Shown: positions 54,426-63,474, numbered from the stretch's first letter. The stretch is DNA of 64,000 nt from Saprospiraceae bacterium (GCA_016713025.1 JADJPZ010000004.1:496001-560000); one strand, 5' to 3'. The notes: generated by a model from the letters alone, not told the origin. Translations and numbers: made by a program.

Positions 54426-56756
54426 ATGAATCCTTATATTCTTAATCACCAACAAAAAAACCTTGTCCACTCTGAAGCCACCCTCTTCAATGTGACATAT
54501 AGAGATGTTTCTGAAGCTTTGCATACTGTAGCCATGCGAGTTTTGAAAAATTGCTATGAACATAAATCCACATACCTAGTTATTCCTGATCCAGAAGTCA
54601 GAAAACAAATAGGTGAAAGTCTGCAAACTCTGATGATTGACGACCTGACTTTGTTCGTACATCTGCAAAAGTCGGTAAGTGAAATTGATCTTAATGCACT
54701 AAGGGACAAATGCGGCTCGAAGAGAACACCATGTGAAAGCAAAACTTCCAGTGGCTATCTTTATGATGTGTTAAATGACAAAATCAAAAATCATTACCTG
54801 CAAATGCACAGTAAGATTATTTATAATGATAAGTCATGGTCTAAATTATTAACTCGTTATTTGGGTTTGACTGAAAAAAATACTTATTCAGTATTTAATG
54901 ATCTGGAAGAAGGAACACAACTTGATTTTTCAAAGTCTGAGTATGACTCTATTTCTGAAAATATTTCAGAAGCACTTTTCTTGTACCAGAGAGAATTTGA
55001 GTTGACTCAAATAAGCATGACAGACAAAACATTGTTCCATCCCTCTATCGACCATCGGGATGATTTTCATAATATATCATACACACTATACGGTTTTAAA
55101 CAAGAAGCATGTCTTCTGGCTGGAAGATATAGAGACTTCATATCTGAAATTGAACAACTCCATATAAAGTCATCAGTTAAAGAGACTGATCAAATCATTG
55201 ATAAAATAAACTACCTTATTTATGTTTCTCAACTTAACGAACAAGAAACACCTGACTCCAATGGTTTTTTTTCTGGACTGTTTACATCCCAAAAAAATAA
55301 GAAGGATAATTCATTACTACAGGAATCAAATAAGCTCCTTGATGAGATAAAAGATAAAGGGATAGTTAACCTGAACTATCCCAAAATCAATAATTACGGT
55401 GAAATAGGACCCGCTCTCCGATTCATGTCCGATGTGATGACATCCAAAAGACATCAAATACCTCAAATGGCAGAGGAATTGATTAAATCTGTCAATAAAC
55501 TCAATTATCTGGATCCTGCAGCAGAAAATCTTGAATTTGGGTTAAATGATTTGCTAGAAAGAGTCAATGCTTCGAATATATTCAGGATCAAGCATGAATT
55601 CAATACATTGAGCATAAAAAAGCAAATGGAATACTTGCAGCATTTGATTCACTTACTTGAGACAGCGATATTGAGTATCGAAAAAAATATAAATTACTAT
55701 CAATGGTTGAAATTCTTAAATACCATTGGTGAAAAAAGCAAATGTATCATCCTTCACCTGAAATTTTACGATCCGTCTGACTGGCAGGATTTATTTAAAG
55801 CCTGGTATCTGGAAAAATTGCTGGAAAATAACTTTCCTTATACAGATATAACACCAGAACACAGTGAATTGCTGGAGCAATACCTCATCGAGAAAGAAAA
55901 ATTTAATGTCGGACGCTATAAAAACAGAATTTTGGAAGAATTTGAATCCAAAATGACCACCATTAAAAAAGAGCATCCTGAGTTGAATAGTTTGCTTGTC
56001 AAGAGAAAAGCACTGAAACACCCTGTGTTATGGAAAAACTTCCTTGCGACAAATACAGAAATGATTACTGCTGTATATCCGGTCATTGTAGCAGAAAGTG
56101 ATGATGTTCCGGATTTAAAAACCCATGCATTAGAAGAAATTATTTATCTCGATTTTCCTGGAATTAAGGTAGACAAGATGAATGTTTTTAAATCAACTAT
56201 TTTCTTTTTTAAAGAAGAATCATTTCAAGGCATTCCGGAATATAGTTTGACAAAAGAACCGCTTTGTGCATTTAAGACACTTCAGGAAACTCATACTACA
56301 GGCAAAATCTCATTGGTAAGAAGTATTACAAATGAACTTTTGCAGTTCGGAATTCAGCCGGCAATTTATGGATTATGGGACACAACTATCATTAGTTTTT
56401 GCTCTGATTACTACAATGGACGACTGAATGATGACTTTTATAACTCAGGTATCAAAAGGCTCCATGGAGACAATGTCAGGCAGACCATCACTGGTGCTTT
56501 GCTTGATGATCAAAAGAATATTTTTATACTTGTAGAAGATGAACTATTCAATCACGACGTAGACAATTATGATTTTCTTTTACAAAAAATGACTGCCGAT
56601 TTTATAGTGAGGATGGGATGTGAGTGGATATCACTAGATAATAAAAACATCTATGAAACCAAAGGCACAAGTCTTACGGATGTATTTGCCAGGATTAAGT
56701 TATTCAACCATACAACAATTAAAAATCAAAATCAACTGTCCATTGAGTTTAACTGA
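54426..56756 (+). CDS. Large orphan protein, possibly a degenerate helicase/nuclease relative
   Basis: 776 residues from the ATG at 54426. No signal peptide, membrane helix, Walker A or DEAD/DEAH box. Long alpha-helical, charged middle part (about residues 80-530). Near residue 565 the text MITAVYPVIVAESDDVPDL, then EEIIYLDF, resembles the stretch before motif II of superfamily 1 helicases, with the DEAS box lost. Near 690-740 ITGALLDDQKNIFILVEDEL, then a Cys-Glu-Trp stretch near MGCEWISLDN resembles the Vsr/REase-like domain fused to such helicases. Both likenesses are weak and from memory, so this is inference. The next gene overlaps its end and carries an HsdR-N nuclease fold, which suggests joint function. 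Confidence 0.5.
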   Translation: MNPYILNHQQKNLVHSEATLFNVTYRDVSEALHTVAMRVLKNCYEHKSTYLVIPDPEVRKQIGESLQTLMIDDLTLFVHLQKSVSEIDLNALRDKCGSKRTPCESKTSSGYLYDVLNDKIKNHYLQMHSKIIYNDKSWSKLLTRYLGLTEKNTYSVFNDLEEGTQLDFSKSEYDSISENISEALFLYQREFELTQISMTDKTLFHPSIDHRDDFHNISYTLYGFKQEACLLAGRYRDFISEIEQLHIKSSVKETDQIIDKINYLIYVSQLNEQETPDSNGFFSGLFTSQKNKKDNSLLQESNKLLDEIKDKGIVNLNYPKINNYGEIGPALRFMSDVMTSKRHQIPQMAEELIKSVNKLNYLDPAAENLEFGLNDLLERVNASNIFRIKHEFNTLSIKKQMEYLQHLIHLLETAILSIEKNINYYQWLKFLNTIGEKSKCIILHLKFYDPSDWQDLFKAWYLEKLLENNFPYTDITPEHSELLEQYLIEKEKFNVGRYKNRILEEFESKMTTIKKEHPELNSLLVKRKALKHPVLWKNFLATNTEMITAVYPVIVAESDDVPDLKTHALEEIIYLDFPGIKVDKMNVFKSTIFFFKEESFQGIPEYSLTKEPLCAFKTLQETHTTGKISLVRSITNELLQFGIQPAIYGLWDTTIISFCSDYYNGRLNDDFYNSGIKRLHGDNVRQTITGALLDDQKNIFILVEDELFNHDVDNYDFLLQKMTADFIVRMGCEWISLDNKNIYETKGTSLTDVFARIKLFNHTTIKNQNQLSIEFN

Positions 56757-57219
56757 ATTCAGGCTTGACCTTAGACTTCTTGATTACACTCCTGCGTTGA
56801 TCCTGACAGAAAAGAGTGGAACAAAATACGTCTTTGACCCTATAAGAAAAAAAAATATCATCCTGCAGCCGGAAGAAATGGTAAGACAACTTATGATCCA
56901 ATGGTTGATAGAAAAATCTGTTTTTTCACGAAATGCAATCCAGGTAGAAAAACTTGTCACCGTCAACAATATAAGGAAGAGATTTGACATACTGTTGTAC
57001 AATAACAACATCAATCCCTATATTTTGATAGAGTGCAAGTCACCTGCAGTCACAATAAACCAATCAGTATTTGACCAGATTTCGGTGTACAATCTCGCAA
57101 TGAAGGCCCCTTATCTGATGGTGACCAATGGTCATAGTTCGTGGATGGTCCACCAAAATATGGAAGAAAAAGAATATCAATTCTTTTCAGAACTTCCTCC
57201 ATGGCTGACAAAGTCATGA
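56743..57219 (+). CDS. HsdR N-terminal-like nuclease-fold protein (HSDR_N_2)
   Basis: About 158 residues from a TTG at 56743, overlapping the previous gene by 14 bp; an ATG at 56653 is in frame but would overlap by 104 bp. GTKYVFDPIRKKNIILQPEE, MVRQLMIQWLIEK and the PD-(D/E)xK core RFDILLYN...YILIECKSP (Asp about 80, Glu-Cys-Lys about 96-98) match the single-domain HSDR_N_2 proteins found in almost every Bacteroidota genome. No modification or specificity subunit is present, so a restriction role is unlikely. Housekeeping DNA metabolism is more probable. Nuclease residues are intact. Confidence 0.8.
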   Translation: MSLTEFRLDLRLLDYTPALILTEKSGTKYVFDPIRKKNIILQPEEMVRQLMIQWLIEKSVFSRNAIQVEKLVTVNNIRKRFDILLYNNNINPYILIECKSPAVTINQSVFDQISVYNLAMKAPYLMVTNGHSSWMVHQNMEEKEYQFFSELPPWLTKS

Positions 57220-57230
57220 TTTTAGACAGG

Positions 57231-58286
57231 TCATGCCGGTACGATCCAACCATGAGTATCTTCGACGGTACAATTTCTCAACCCATTGATCGTCTCATAA
57301 ATCATCTTGCTGATTTTGAATGAGTCCGGGTCGATTTTTACAATCTGGCTTCCATGTTTTATTTCACATACCGGTGCTACAACAGCAGCCGTACCTGCGC
57401 CAAATACTTCTTTGAGTGTACCTTTCTCACCGGCTTCCATCACCTCATCAATGGTGATAAGTCTTTCGGATATCCTTATGCCTCTATCTTTCAGTAATGT
57501 GATGATACTGTCTCTGGTGATTCCTGCCAGAATAGCACCATCAAGATTTGGAGTAAGCACCTCATCACCTATTACAAAAAAAATATTCATTGTTCCAACT
57601 TCCTGAATATACTTTTTATGAACACCATCAAGCCACATGACCTGATCATATCCTTCATTTTTTGCCATAGCTGCGGGAAGCAGTGATGCAGCATAATTTC
57701 CTGCAGCCTTTGCTTCTCCTACACCGCCCACTACTGCTCTAACAAAAGTGTCCTGAGCCAATAATTTTACTGGTTGACTGTAATATGGCCCGACCGGCAT
57801 AACAAAAATAATAAACCTATATGTATCTGAAGGCTTCACTCCTATAGTCTCATCTGTAGCATACATAAATGGTCTTATATAGAGCGCAGAACCTGATTGA
57901 GGTGGTATCCATGCTTTTTCCATTCTTACAAGAGTATGGATTGCCTCAAGAAATAAGTCTTCAGGGATTTCAGGCATACACATCCTTCGTGCGGAAGCGT
58001 TTATCCTTTTGGCATGCATTTCAGGTCTGAAGAGGAGTGGATGCCCCTCATCATCTCTGGATGCTTTCATACCTTCAAAGATGGATTGGCCATAATGCCA
58101 TGCCATATTTCCTGGATGAGTTGGAATTAATGCTATGGGCTTTATCTCCAGATTTGTCCAGTGTCCATCTATGTAATCGGCCACAAACATATGATCAGAA
58201 TAAAACTTTCCAAATGGGAGATGGTCAAAATCAATATTTTCAATATTTGATTGTGAAGTTTTAGTTATTTTTATCTGGTATTTCAT
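57231..58286 (-). CDS. ilvE: Branched-chain amino acid aminotransferase
   Basis: 351 residues, fold-type IV PLP enzyme of the eukaryotic-like BCAT length. IALIPTHPGNMAWHYGQSIF, EGMKAS, then the Lys region GGVGEAKAAGNYAASLLPAA (Schiff-base Lys near 192), QEVGTMNIFF and the C-terminal GTLKEVFGAGTAAVVAPV. It makes or degrades leucine, isoleucine and valine by transamination with 2-oxoglutarate. The gene is convergent with the nuclease-fold gene and has a -7 box at 58419, so about 125 nt of leader that includes a dispersed repeat remnant. Confidence 0.95.
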   Translation of the reverse strand: MKYQIKITKTSQSNIENIDFDHLPFGKFYSDHMFVADYIDGHWTNLEIKPIALIPTHPGNMAWHYGQSIFEGMKASRDDEGHPLLFRPEMHAKRINASARRMCMPEIPEDLFLEAIHTLVRMEKAWIPPQSGSALYIRPFMYATDETIGVKPSDTYRFIIFVMPVGPYYSQPVKLLAQDTFVRAVVGGVGEAKAAGNYAASLLPAAMAKNEGYDQVMWLDGVHKKYIQEVGTMNIFFVIGDEVLTPNLDGAILAGITRDSIITLLKDRGIRISERLITIDEVMEAGEKGTLKEVFGAGTAAVVAPVCEIKHGSQIVKIDPDSFKISKMIYETINGLRNCTVEDTHGWIVPA

Positions 58287-58327
58287 AATACTTGGGTTTT
58301 AACTCATAATAAAAACATTCTGACCTT

Positions 58328-58375
58328 AGAGTGTGTTTAAATTTTCAAGTTTGAGCGAAGTGAGAAAATTTAATA
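58328..58375 (+). repeat. Half of the AGAGTATGTTTAAA element in the ilvE leader
   Basis: AGAGTGTGTTTAAATTTT followed by GCGAAGTGAGAAAATTTAA, a near copy of the left end of 7820-8153. The right end is missing. It lies in the transcribed leader of ilvE. Confidence 0.6.
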
Positions 58376-58418
58376 ACCGGCATAAATATAGAAAAAATAT
58401 AAAGGTCAATTCGTGCAA

Positions 58419-58426
58419 CAAAAATA
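58419..58426 (-). promoter_or_regulatory. -7 box of ilvE
   Basis: Reads TATTTTTG on the minus strand, about 133 bp before the ATG at 58286. Confidence 0.4.
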
Positions 58427-58522
58427 CGACATTCCTTTTAAAAAAATTGTTAATCAGATAATATTTTTTAAATTTCATCAAACTTTATTTTATATTTTTA
58501 CATATTTAAAAATTATATTCTG

Positions 58523-58951
58523 ATGAATGAAATAAATGATACAGTCTACCAAATTCCTTCACTCACTTTGGAACAACTATCCAAAGAAGGTGCCGGATTT
58601 AAAAAAATAATATTAGTAGTTGAAAAAACCAAGTTTACTACCGCAGAATCTGCTACTTTACGATTGATCATAAATGCAATAAAACTCGATTTTGAAAATG
58701 ATATCATTTTGTTGAAAATAGATAATCATGAAAAGGTGTCCTTGTCTTCACTAATAGATGATTATCAGGATATTCTGATTTTTGGTTTACCACCTTCCGT
58801 TCTTGGATTTTTTATTGAGTATAAAGCATATCATATTTTGCAATTCGAAAAAAAACGTATGCTGGTGGCAGACTCACTGGAAGAACTAAATGTGTCAAAA
58901 TCCAAAAAAGGACTTCTTTGGTCTGTATTACAAAATATGTATCAAGTCTGA
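58523..58951 (+). CDS. Hypothetical protein upstream of rdgB
   Basis: 142 residues, no signal peptide or membrane helix. Sequence blocks: TVYQIPSLTLEQLSKEGAG, KIILVVEKTKFTTAESATLR and DILIFGLPPSVLGFFIEYKA. The centre looks like an alpha/beta unit with alternating strands (KIILVV, DIILLKID, DILIFGL). I do not recognise a family. Its stop is 6 bp before rdgB, so the two are co-transcribed and it may help in nucleotide or replication metabolism; that is only context. Confidence 0.6.
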   Translation: MNEINDTVYQIPSLTLEQLSKEGAGFKKIILVVEKTKFTTAESATLRLIINAIKLDFENDIILLKIDNHEKVSLSSLIDDYQDILIFGLPPSVLGFFIEYKAYHILQFEKKRMLVADSLEELNVSKSKKGLLWSVLQNMYQV

Positions 58952-58957
58952 TCTACT

Positions 58958-59536
58958 ATGAAAACATTAATATTTGCTACATCAAATAAACATAAACTGG
59001 AAGAACTCAAAGCTATACTCCCAGAATATCAGATACTGGGATTGGAAGATGTCGGAATCACTGGAGAAATACCCGAAACAGGAGATATATTGGAAGAAAA
59101 TGCTACCATTAAGGCTCAATACCTTTTTGATAAAACCGGGTTGCCTTCTTTTGCAGAAGACACAGGTCTGGAAGTGAAGGATCTTGCCGGCGCACCGGGA
59201 GTCCATACGGCGAGGTACGCAGGAGCCCACAGAGACCCAAAAGCCAATATGGATCTTTTATTGCAAAACTTAAAAAATAGTGCTGACAGGTCTGCAAGAT
59301 TCAGGACTGTCATAGCTTACATTTCGGATCAGGGTACAATTCTATTTGAAGGACAAGTATCAGGACATATTGCCCTTGAAAAATCTGGTGACGGAGGTTT
59401 CGGATATGATCCTGTATTCATTCCTGATGGTCACACAAAAACATTTGCTGAACTCAGTCAGGAAGTCAAAAACAAGATCAGTCATCGTGCCCGTGCCGTA
59501 CAGTCACTATTGAAATATCTACAACAACACATCTAA
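58958..59536 (+). CDS. rdgB: XTP/dITP (non-canonical purine NTP) pyrophosphatase
   Basis: 192 residues. The Ham1/RdgB signature is complete: LIFATSNKHKLEELKAILPE at the start, ATIKAQYLFDKTGLPSFAED and TGLEVKDLAGAPGVHTARYA, then GDGGFGYDPVFIPDGHTKTF and SHRARAVQSLLKYL. The enzyme removes ITP, dITP and XTP from the pool by hydrolysis to monophosphate and pyrophosphate. Normal length. Overlaps the convergent UbiA-type gene by 18 bp at its 3' end. Confidence 0.95.
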   Translation: MKTLIFATSNKHKLEELKAILPEYQILGLEDVGITGEIPETGDILEENATIKAQYLFDKTGLPSFAEDTGLEVKDLAGAPGVHTARYAGAHRDPKANMDLLLQNLKNSADRSARFRTVIAYISDQGTILFEGQVSGHIALEKSGDGGFGYDPVFIPDGHTKTFAELSQEVKNKISHRARAVQSLLKYLQQHI

Positions 59537-60415
59537 TATGTACATACTCCCGAAAACGACACTTGCAATACCGTTTGTCGTAAAAAAAGCTTGATTTACC
59601 CTACTCAAATCTCTGGGTGATATGATGCTGTGCTGATACACCAGCATGCTAAAAAAAATGCCCATACCTATCATGACTATGACACTCAATGATAAAGGCT
59701 GGAAATATAAAGCCATACTCACGGTCAGGAGAGCTGCAGAAATAAAATGCAGGATTTTGGATAGATGCATAGAGTTGACTCTTCCAAGTTTTACCGGGAT
59801 AGAATACAGCTGGTTTTCTTTATCAAATGATTCATCCTGGAGTGCATATATGATATCAAAGCCAGCGACCCAAAATAGTACAGACAATCCTATCAGCACC
59901 GGCGGTAGTGCAAAACTACCGGTAACGGCCAGATAGGCACCTACCGGTGCTAAAGACAGACCTAATCCTAAGACTAAATGACACAAGGCTGTGAACCTTT
60001 TGGTAAATGAGTACCCCAATACTATCAGCAATGCCACAGGACTCAACCAAAAACAAAGCGGATTAATAAACCAGGTACACACAATAAATAGAATACAATT
60101 GGCCATCACAAAAATAAGTGCTGCATCCGCCATGATAATACCCGAAGGGATCTCTCTTATTATGGTTCTTGGATTTTTTGAATCTATATCCTTATCTAAC
60201 CATCTATTGAAAGCCATAGCAGCACTTCTTGCAAATACCATACATAGTATAACTAAAAGCAGGATTTTTAAGTCAAATCCGCCACCTTGTATCACAGAAC
60301 CGGAGACAAAACCCACCAATGCAAATGGCATAGCAAATATGGTATGACTGAATTTGATAAGTGAAAGATAATTTTTCAATCCTGTGGTTATATTTTTACT
60401 ATTGTACACCAACAA
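59519..60415 (-). CDS. UbiA-type prenyltransferase
   Basis: 298 residues if the TTG at 60415 is used; no ATG is near and a terminator hairpin overlaps it, so a GTG at 60409 may be the real start. Eight to nine membrane helices. First Asp-rich motif NRWLDKDIDSKNPRT, second DIIYALQDESFDKENQ, both needed for Mg-diphosphate binding. It transfers a polyprenyl chain to an aromatic ring in the inner membrane. The closest type by eye is the 4-hydroxybenzoate/MqnP group used for quinone synthesis, which would serve the Na+-NQR of this organism. Overlaps rdgB by 18 bp. Confidence 0.85.
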   Translation of the reverse strand: MLVYNSKNITTGLKNYLSLIKFSHTIFAMPFALVGFVSGSVIQGGGFDLKILLLVILCMVFARSAAMAFNRWLDKDIDSKNPRTIIREIPSGIIMADAALIFVMANCILFIVCTWFINPLCFWLSPVALLIVLGYSFTKRFTALCHLVLGLGLSLAPVGAYLAVTGSFALPPVLIGLSVLFWVAGFDIIYALQDESFDKENQLYSIPVKLGRVNSMHLSKILHFISAALLTVSMALYFQPLSLSVIVMIGMGIFFSMLVYQHSIISPRDLSRVNQAFFTTNGIASVVFGSMYILDVLL

Positions 60416-60448
60416 AAAAGGCTGCCCAATAGTTGAACAGCCTCTTAT
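60416..60448 (-). terminator. Hairpin terminator of the DUF1573 gene
   Basis: On the minus strand GAGGCTG and CAGCC flank a loop and are followed by TTTTTTG. Lies 22 bp after the stop at 60470. Confidence 0.7.
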
Positions 60449-60469
60449 AAATTTTTAATATGACCAGAA

Positions 60470-61042
60470 TTATTTACCGGCTTCGTCAGCTTTTTTGTTT
60501 ACTTTTCCTTTAATCTCTAAGTAAGTATCCATAGGATCAGTATTAGCTGTAATGGTGACTCTTTTTGAATCATCTTTTCCACCAACTGCACCTTTTCCTT
60601 TAGAATCGTATACTACTTTGATCTCACCAGATTTACCCGGAGCGATAGCATCTTTTGGCCAGTCAGGAACAGTACATCCACAAGTAGCGTTTGCTTTAGT
60701 AATGATCAAAGGCTCCTTTCCTGTATTTTTAAACTTAAAAATTTTAGTAACTTTTTCACCGTCCATTACAGTACCCCAGTCGTAAGACATCTGCTCAAAT
60801 TTGATACTGGTAAGTGGACCTGTCGGAACAGGAGTTGCAGCTGCAGCGTTTGGATCAGTTGCAATAGCAGCAGCATTGGGATCTTGTGCCGGTATAGCAG
60901 CAGGATCAGTAGTCACAGGCACGGCACTTACCTCTGCAGCATCAGGTGCTGTGTTAGCATCATCAGTAGCTTTTTCTTTACAAGATGTCATCGCGATAAA
61001 AGTTGCGAAAACCAGAATTGAAAATAAATTAAAGAGTTTCAT
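60470..61042 (-). CDS. DUF1573 lipoprotein with low-complexity linker
   Basis: 190 residues. Lipoprotein signal LFSILVFATFIAMTSC, then a Pro/Ala/Asp-rich linker of about 50 residues with repeated DPNAAAIATDPNAAAA, then a beta-sandwich domain with KIFKFKNTGKEPLIITKANA, TCGCTVPDWPKD and GEIKVVYDSKGKGAVGGKDD. TCGCT followed by DWP is the DUF1573 hallmark (an Ig-like domain, often with Cys pair). The linker probably spans the space between lipid anchor and folded domain. Abundant Bacteroidota envelope protein of unknown function. Confidence 0.9.
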   Translation of the reverse strand: MKLFNLFSILVFATFIAMTSCKEKATDDANTAPDAAEVSAVPVTTDPAAIPAQDPNAAAIATDPNAAAATPVPTGPLTSIKFEQMSYDWGTVMDGEKVTKIFKFKNTGKEPLIITKANATCGCTVPDWPKDAIAPGKSGEIKVVYDSKGKGAVGGKDDSKRVTITANTDPMDTYLEIKGKVNKKADEAGK

Positions 61043-61190
61043 TATATACTTTTGTTTAGTTTAAAAATGATTAAATAAAAATAAAGGTAAAATTAAGCTT
61101 TTAAATATTTTTTTTTACTAAATCGTTTTTATGTGAATTTTGATTAACAAGTATTTAACACAAAATAATAGCCCTTAACAAGAATTCTGA

Positions 61191-62807
61191 TCAACGATGC
61201 ACCCATTGACTAAATTCAGATAATGATTTTGTATTCAGACACATATTTTTTGTCAATCCTCCTTTTCTTGCAGCAGCTACTCCGTACTTTATATAATGTA
61301 TAGATTCTTTTGAATGGGCATCAGGATTGACTGATATGACCACACCTTTTTCCATACAATAGGGTATCAAGATCCAGTCTATGTCCAGGCGCTGTGGATT
61401 GGCATTAAGTTCTATCACCACATTATTCGCTGCACAGGCATCGATGATCTTTTTGTGATCCAAGGGGTAACCTGGTCTTGCCAAAAGTAATCTTCCTGTG
61501 GGATGACCTAGTATTTTTGTGTATGGATTTTCGATGGCTTTGATCAATCGGTCATTGGATTTTTTTTCATCCATATTCAGGACGGAATGAACTGATGCAA
61601 TCACCACATCAAATTGCTTCAGGATGTCCTCCTCATAATCCAGAGATCCATCGGCAAGAATGTCGCTTTCTATCCCTTTAAAAATCCTGAAATCCCGTCC
61701 ATATCCAGCATTGAGTGCGTCAATTTCCTGCCATTGTTGTTCCAGTTTTTCAACTTGAAGCCCTCCTGCATAACCGGCAGATTTGCTGTGCTCAGATATC
61801 ACAAAATATTCATATCCACACTGTAGTACATAGTCACTCATGTCTTTCAATGTATGTAAACCGTCACTGTAAGTAGAATGGTTATGAACTATGCCTTTTA
61901 TATCCGCTTCTGTAATAAGTTCTGGCGATGTATCTTTCCACAATCGAATGGCTTCAGCGGATTCTCTGCATTCAGATGGAATAAATCGGATACCTTTATG
62001 TGAGAATATTTCAACTTCACTTGCAACATCCGGCTCAATTTCTCCAAAATGTTCAAAGAAAATTTCACTGCAAGATCTGATGAAAAGTTCTGTAGCAAAA
62101 TCCGCCTTACTTACGAAATATATAAACACAGGTAAATCCTGATATGTCCAGCTATCATCGTCTGAATGTGTAAGCAGATCATAATCAAAATCATGACCGG
62201 CAATATCAGTTATAATCTCAATTCCGCAAACTTCAGGCATCAAACGTCTTACATCTCCGCAAATTGAAACTTGATTTTCAGGGTATTTTTCCAGAATTTT
62301 GATAACCAAATCATCTGCATGCTTATGCACATGTGCATACAAATATTTGCCCTGAGCATCCATAAAATATTCGATTCGGTGTTTTATTTCCTCCTGGGCT
62401 TTTTCGCCAAACCCTTTGTAATGAACCAGTCGGTTTTCATTGCATGCATATAGAAGTTCACCCACCGATGTGATTTCCATCTCTTTCCATATTTGTTTGA
62501 CCTTTTTAGGTCCGAGACCTTTGATGCTGAGCATCTGCTGAATACCTGCCGGTGTGATATCCCGGTAAGTCGTCAGTGCTTTCATTTCACCGGTTTGCAG
62601 TATTTCTTCGATCTTATCGGCGATAGCTGTACCTACGCCTTTGATAGCTGCCAACTCACTCTTGGGCATTTGATTGAGATCTCCTTCGAGTTTACGAAGA
62701 CTGAGATAAGCATTGGCATAGGAGCGTATCTTGAAGGGATTTTCGTCATGCAGCTCCATCAGTTTTGCCAGCAGGTCAAATTTTAATGCTATTTGTTTGT
62801 TGTTCAT
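61191..62807 (-). CDS. PolX-like protein: HhH + inactive Pol beta palm + PHP domain
   Basis: 538 residues. N-terminal helix-hairpin-helix part (IRSYANAYLSLRKLEGDL, IKGVGTAIADKIEEIL, MLSIKGLGPKKVKQIW), then a Pol-beta-like region where the catalytic GD(I/L)D motif expected after ICGDVRRLMPEV reads CGIEIITD, so both palm Asp residues appear to be gone near residues 192-200. The C-terminal PHP domain keeps its metal ligands: HNHSTYSDGLH (about 307), ISEHSKSAGYAGG, FKGIESDILADG, ASVHS, LGHPTG and NPDAHSKESI. The protein should be a nuclease or phosphoesterase on DNA ends and not a polymerase. Alone on its strand with a -7 box at 62843. Confidence 0.87.
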   Translation of the reverse strand: MNNKQIALKFDLLAKLMELHDENPFKIRSYANAYLSLRKLEGDLNQMPKSELAAIKGVGTAIADKIEEILQTGEMKALTTYRDITPAGIQQMLSIKGLGPKKVKQIWKEMEITSVGELLYACNENRLVHYKGFGEKAQEEIKHRIEYFMDAQGKYLYAHVHKHADDLVIKILEKYPENQVSICGDVRRLMPEVCGIEIITDIAGHDFDYDLLTHSDDDSWTYQDLPVFIYFVSKADFATELFIRSCSEIFFEHFGEIEPDVASEVEIFSHKGIRFIPSECRESAEAIRLWKDTSPELITEADIKGIVHNHSTYSDGLHTLKDMSDYVLQCGYEYFVISEHSKSAGYAGGLQVEKLEQQWQEIDALNAGYGRDFRIFKGIESDILADGSLDYEEDILKQFDVVIASVHSVLNMDEKKSNDRLIKAIENPYTKILGHPTGRLLLARPGYPLDHKKIIDACAANNVVIELNANPQRLDIDWILIPYCMEKGVVISVNPDAHSKESIHYIKYGVAAARKGGLTKNMCLNTKSLSEFSQWVHR

Positions 62808-62842
62808 GATATAGACTATGGCTTACTCAATTCTAAAAACCC

Positions 62843-62850
62843 CAAAAGTA
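62843..62850 (-). promoter_or_regulatory. -7 box of the PolX-like gene
   Basis: Reads TACTTTTG on the minus strand, 36 bp before the ATG at 62807. Confidence 0.4.
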
Positions 62851-62989
62851 ATTTTTTTTAAAATTATTGTATGAAAGAAAGAGGATTTTATCATGTCTTT
62901 TGTTGAATCATTCAAATACAAGAGATTTACGATATTTGAAATTATACGAAAAGAAAATGTGGATGTACGAGATTAGGTAATTAAATTCA

Positions 62990-63080
62990 ATGTCGTTTAG
63001 ATAACGAATTTTTCCTTGTTTTTACCCTATGTAAATCTTTCTCTTACAATGGAAAGACTTCATAAAGAGGTCTTAATTAA
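62990..63080 (+). repeat. ~90-bp dispersed repeat, copy 2
   Basis: Counterpart of 42350-42440. Here it abuts a TIR-bounded multi-hairpin element; at 42.4 kb it abuts a different MITE. Confidence 0.65.
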
Positions 63081-63089
63081 ACAAAATAA

Positions 63090-63378
63090 TACCTAAAAAT
63101 CTAAAATGATATTCTATTACGACCTCCAAATACTGTATTCAGACCTATGAAACAACATGACCATGCCGTCAGCTGTGCTGACGGTTCCTTCACTAAATTG
63201 AGCTCTCACTCAATTTTGCTGTCGCACCGTTCAGTCATGCCCCATACTGTGTGCAGCTATGCTGTAGTGGTGACTACAGCATAGCTGTACACAGTATGAT
63301 TTGCCGCTAAAAGTGCTTCCGCCGCGGCGGATTGTATTTGAATCTCTCACTACGAATCTCATTTTAGAAATTTAGGTA
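63090..63378. repeat. TIR-bounded multi-hairpin element, copy 2
   Basis: TACCTAAAAATCTAAAATGA (63090-63109) and inverted TCATTTTAGAAATTTAGGTA (63359-63378). Shares the CCGTCAG...CTGACGG and AAATTGAG...CTCAATTT hairpins with 8249-8490. In place of the short CATAGC hairpin of copy 1 it has a 26-bp-arm hairpin at 63243-63298 with a single mismatch. Confidence 0.75.
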
Positions 63379-63434
63379 ATAATTAAAATTCCAAATATTT
63401 GAATCAATTTTACTTTAGGTAAAAAAGATAAACT

Positions 63435-63442
63435 TACCTTTG
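63435..63442 (+). promoter_or_regulatory. -7 box of the purF gene
   Basis: TACCTTTG, 32 bp before the ATG at 63475. Confidence 0.5.
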
Positions 63443-63474
63443 CCGGACCATCTGAAATGAATTAATCCTCTTAC

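Noticed and set aside
56743..57219. Type I restriction system
   Set aside because: Only an HsdR-N-like single domain is present; no hsdM or hsdS and no helicase motor nearby.
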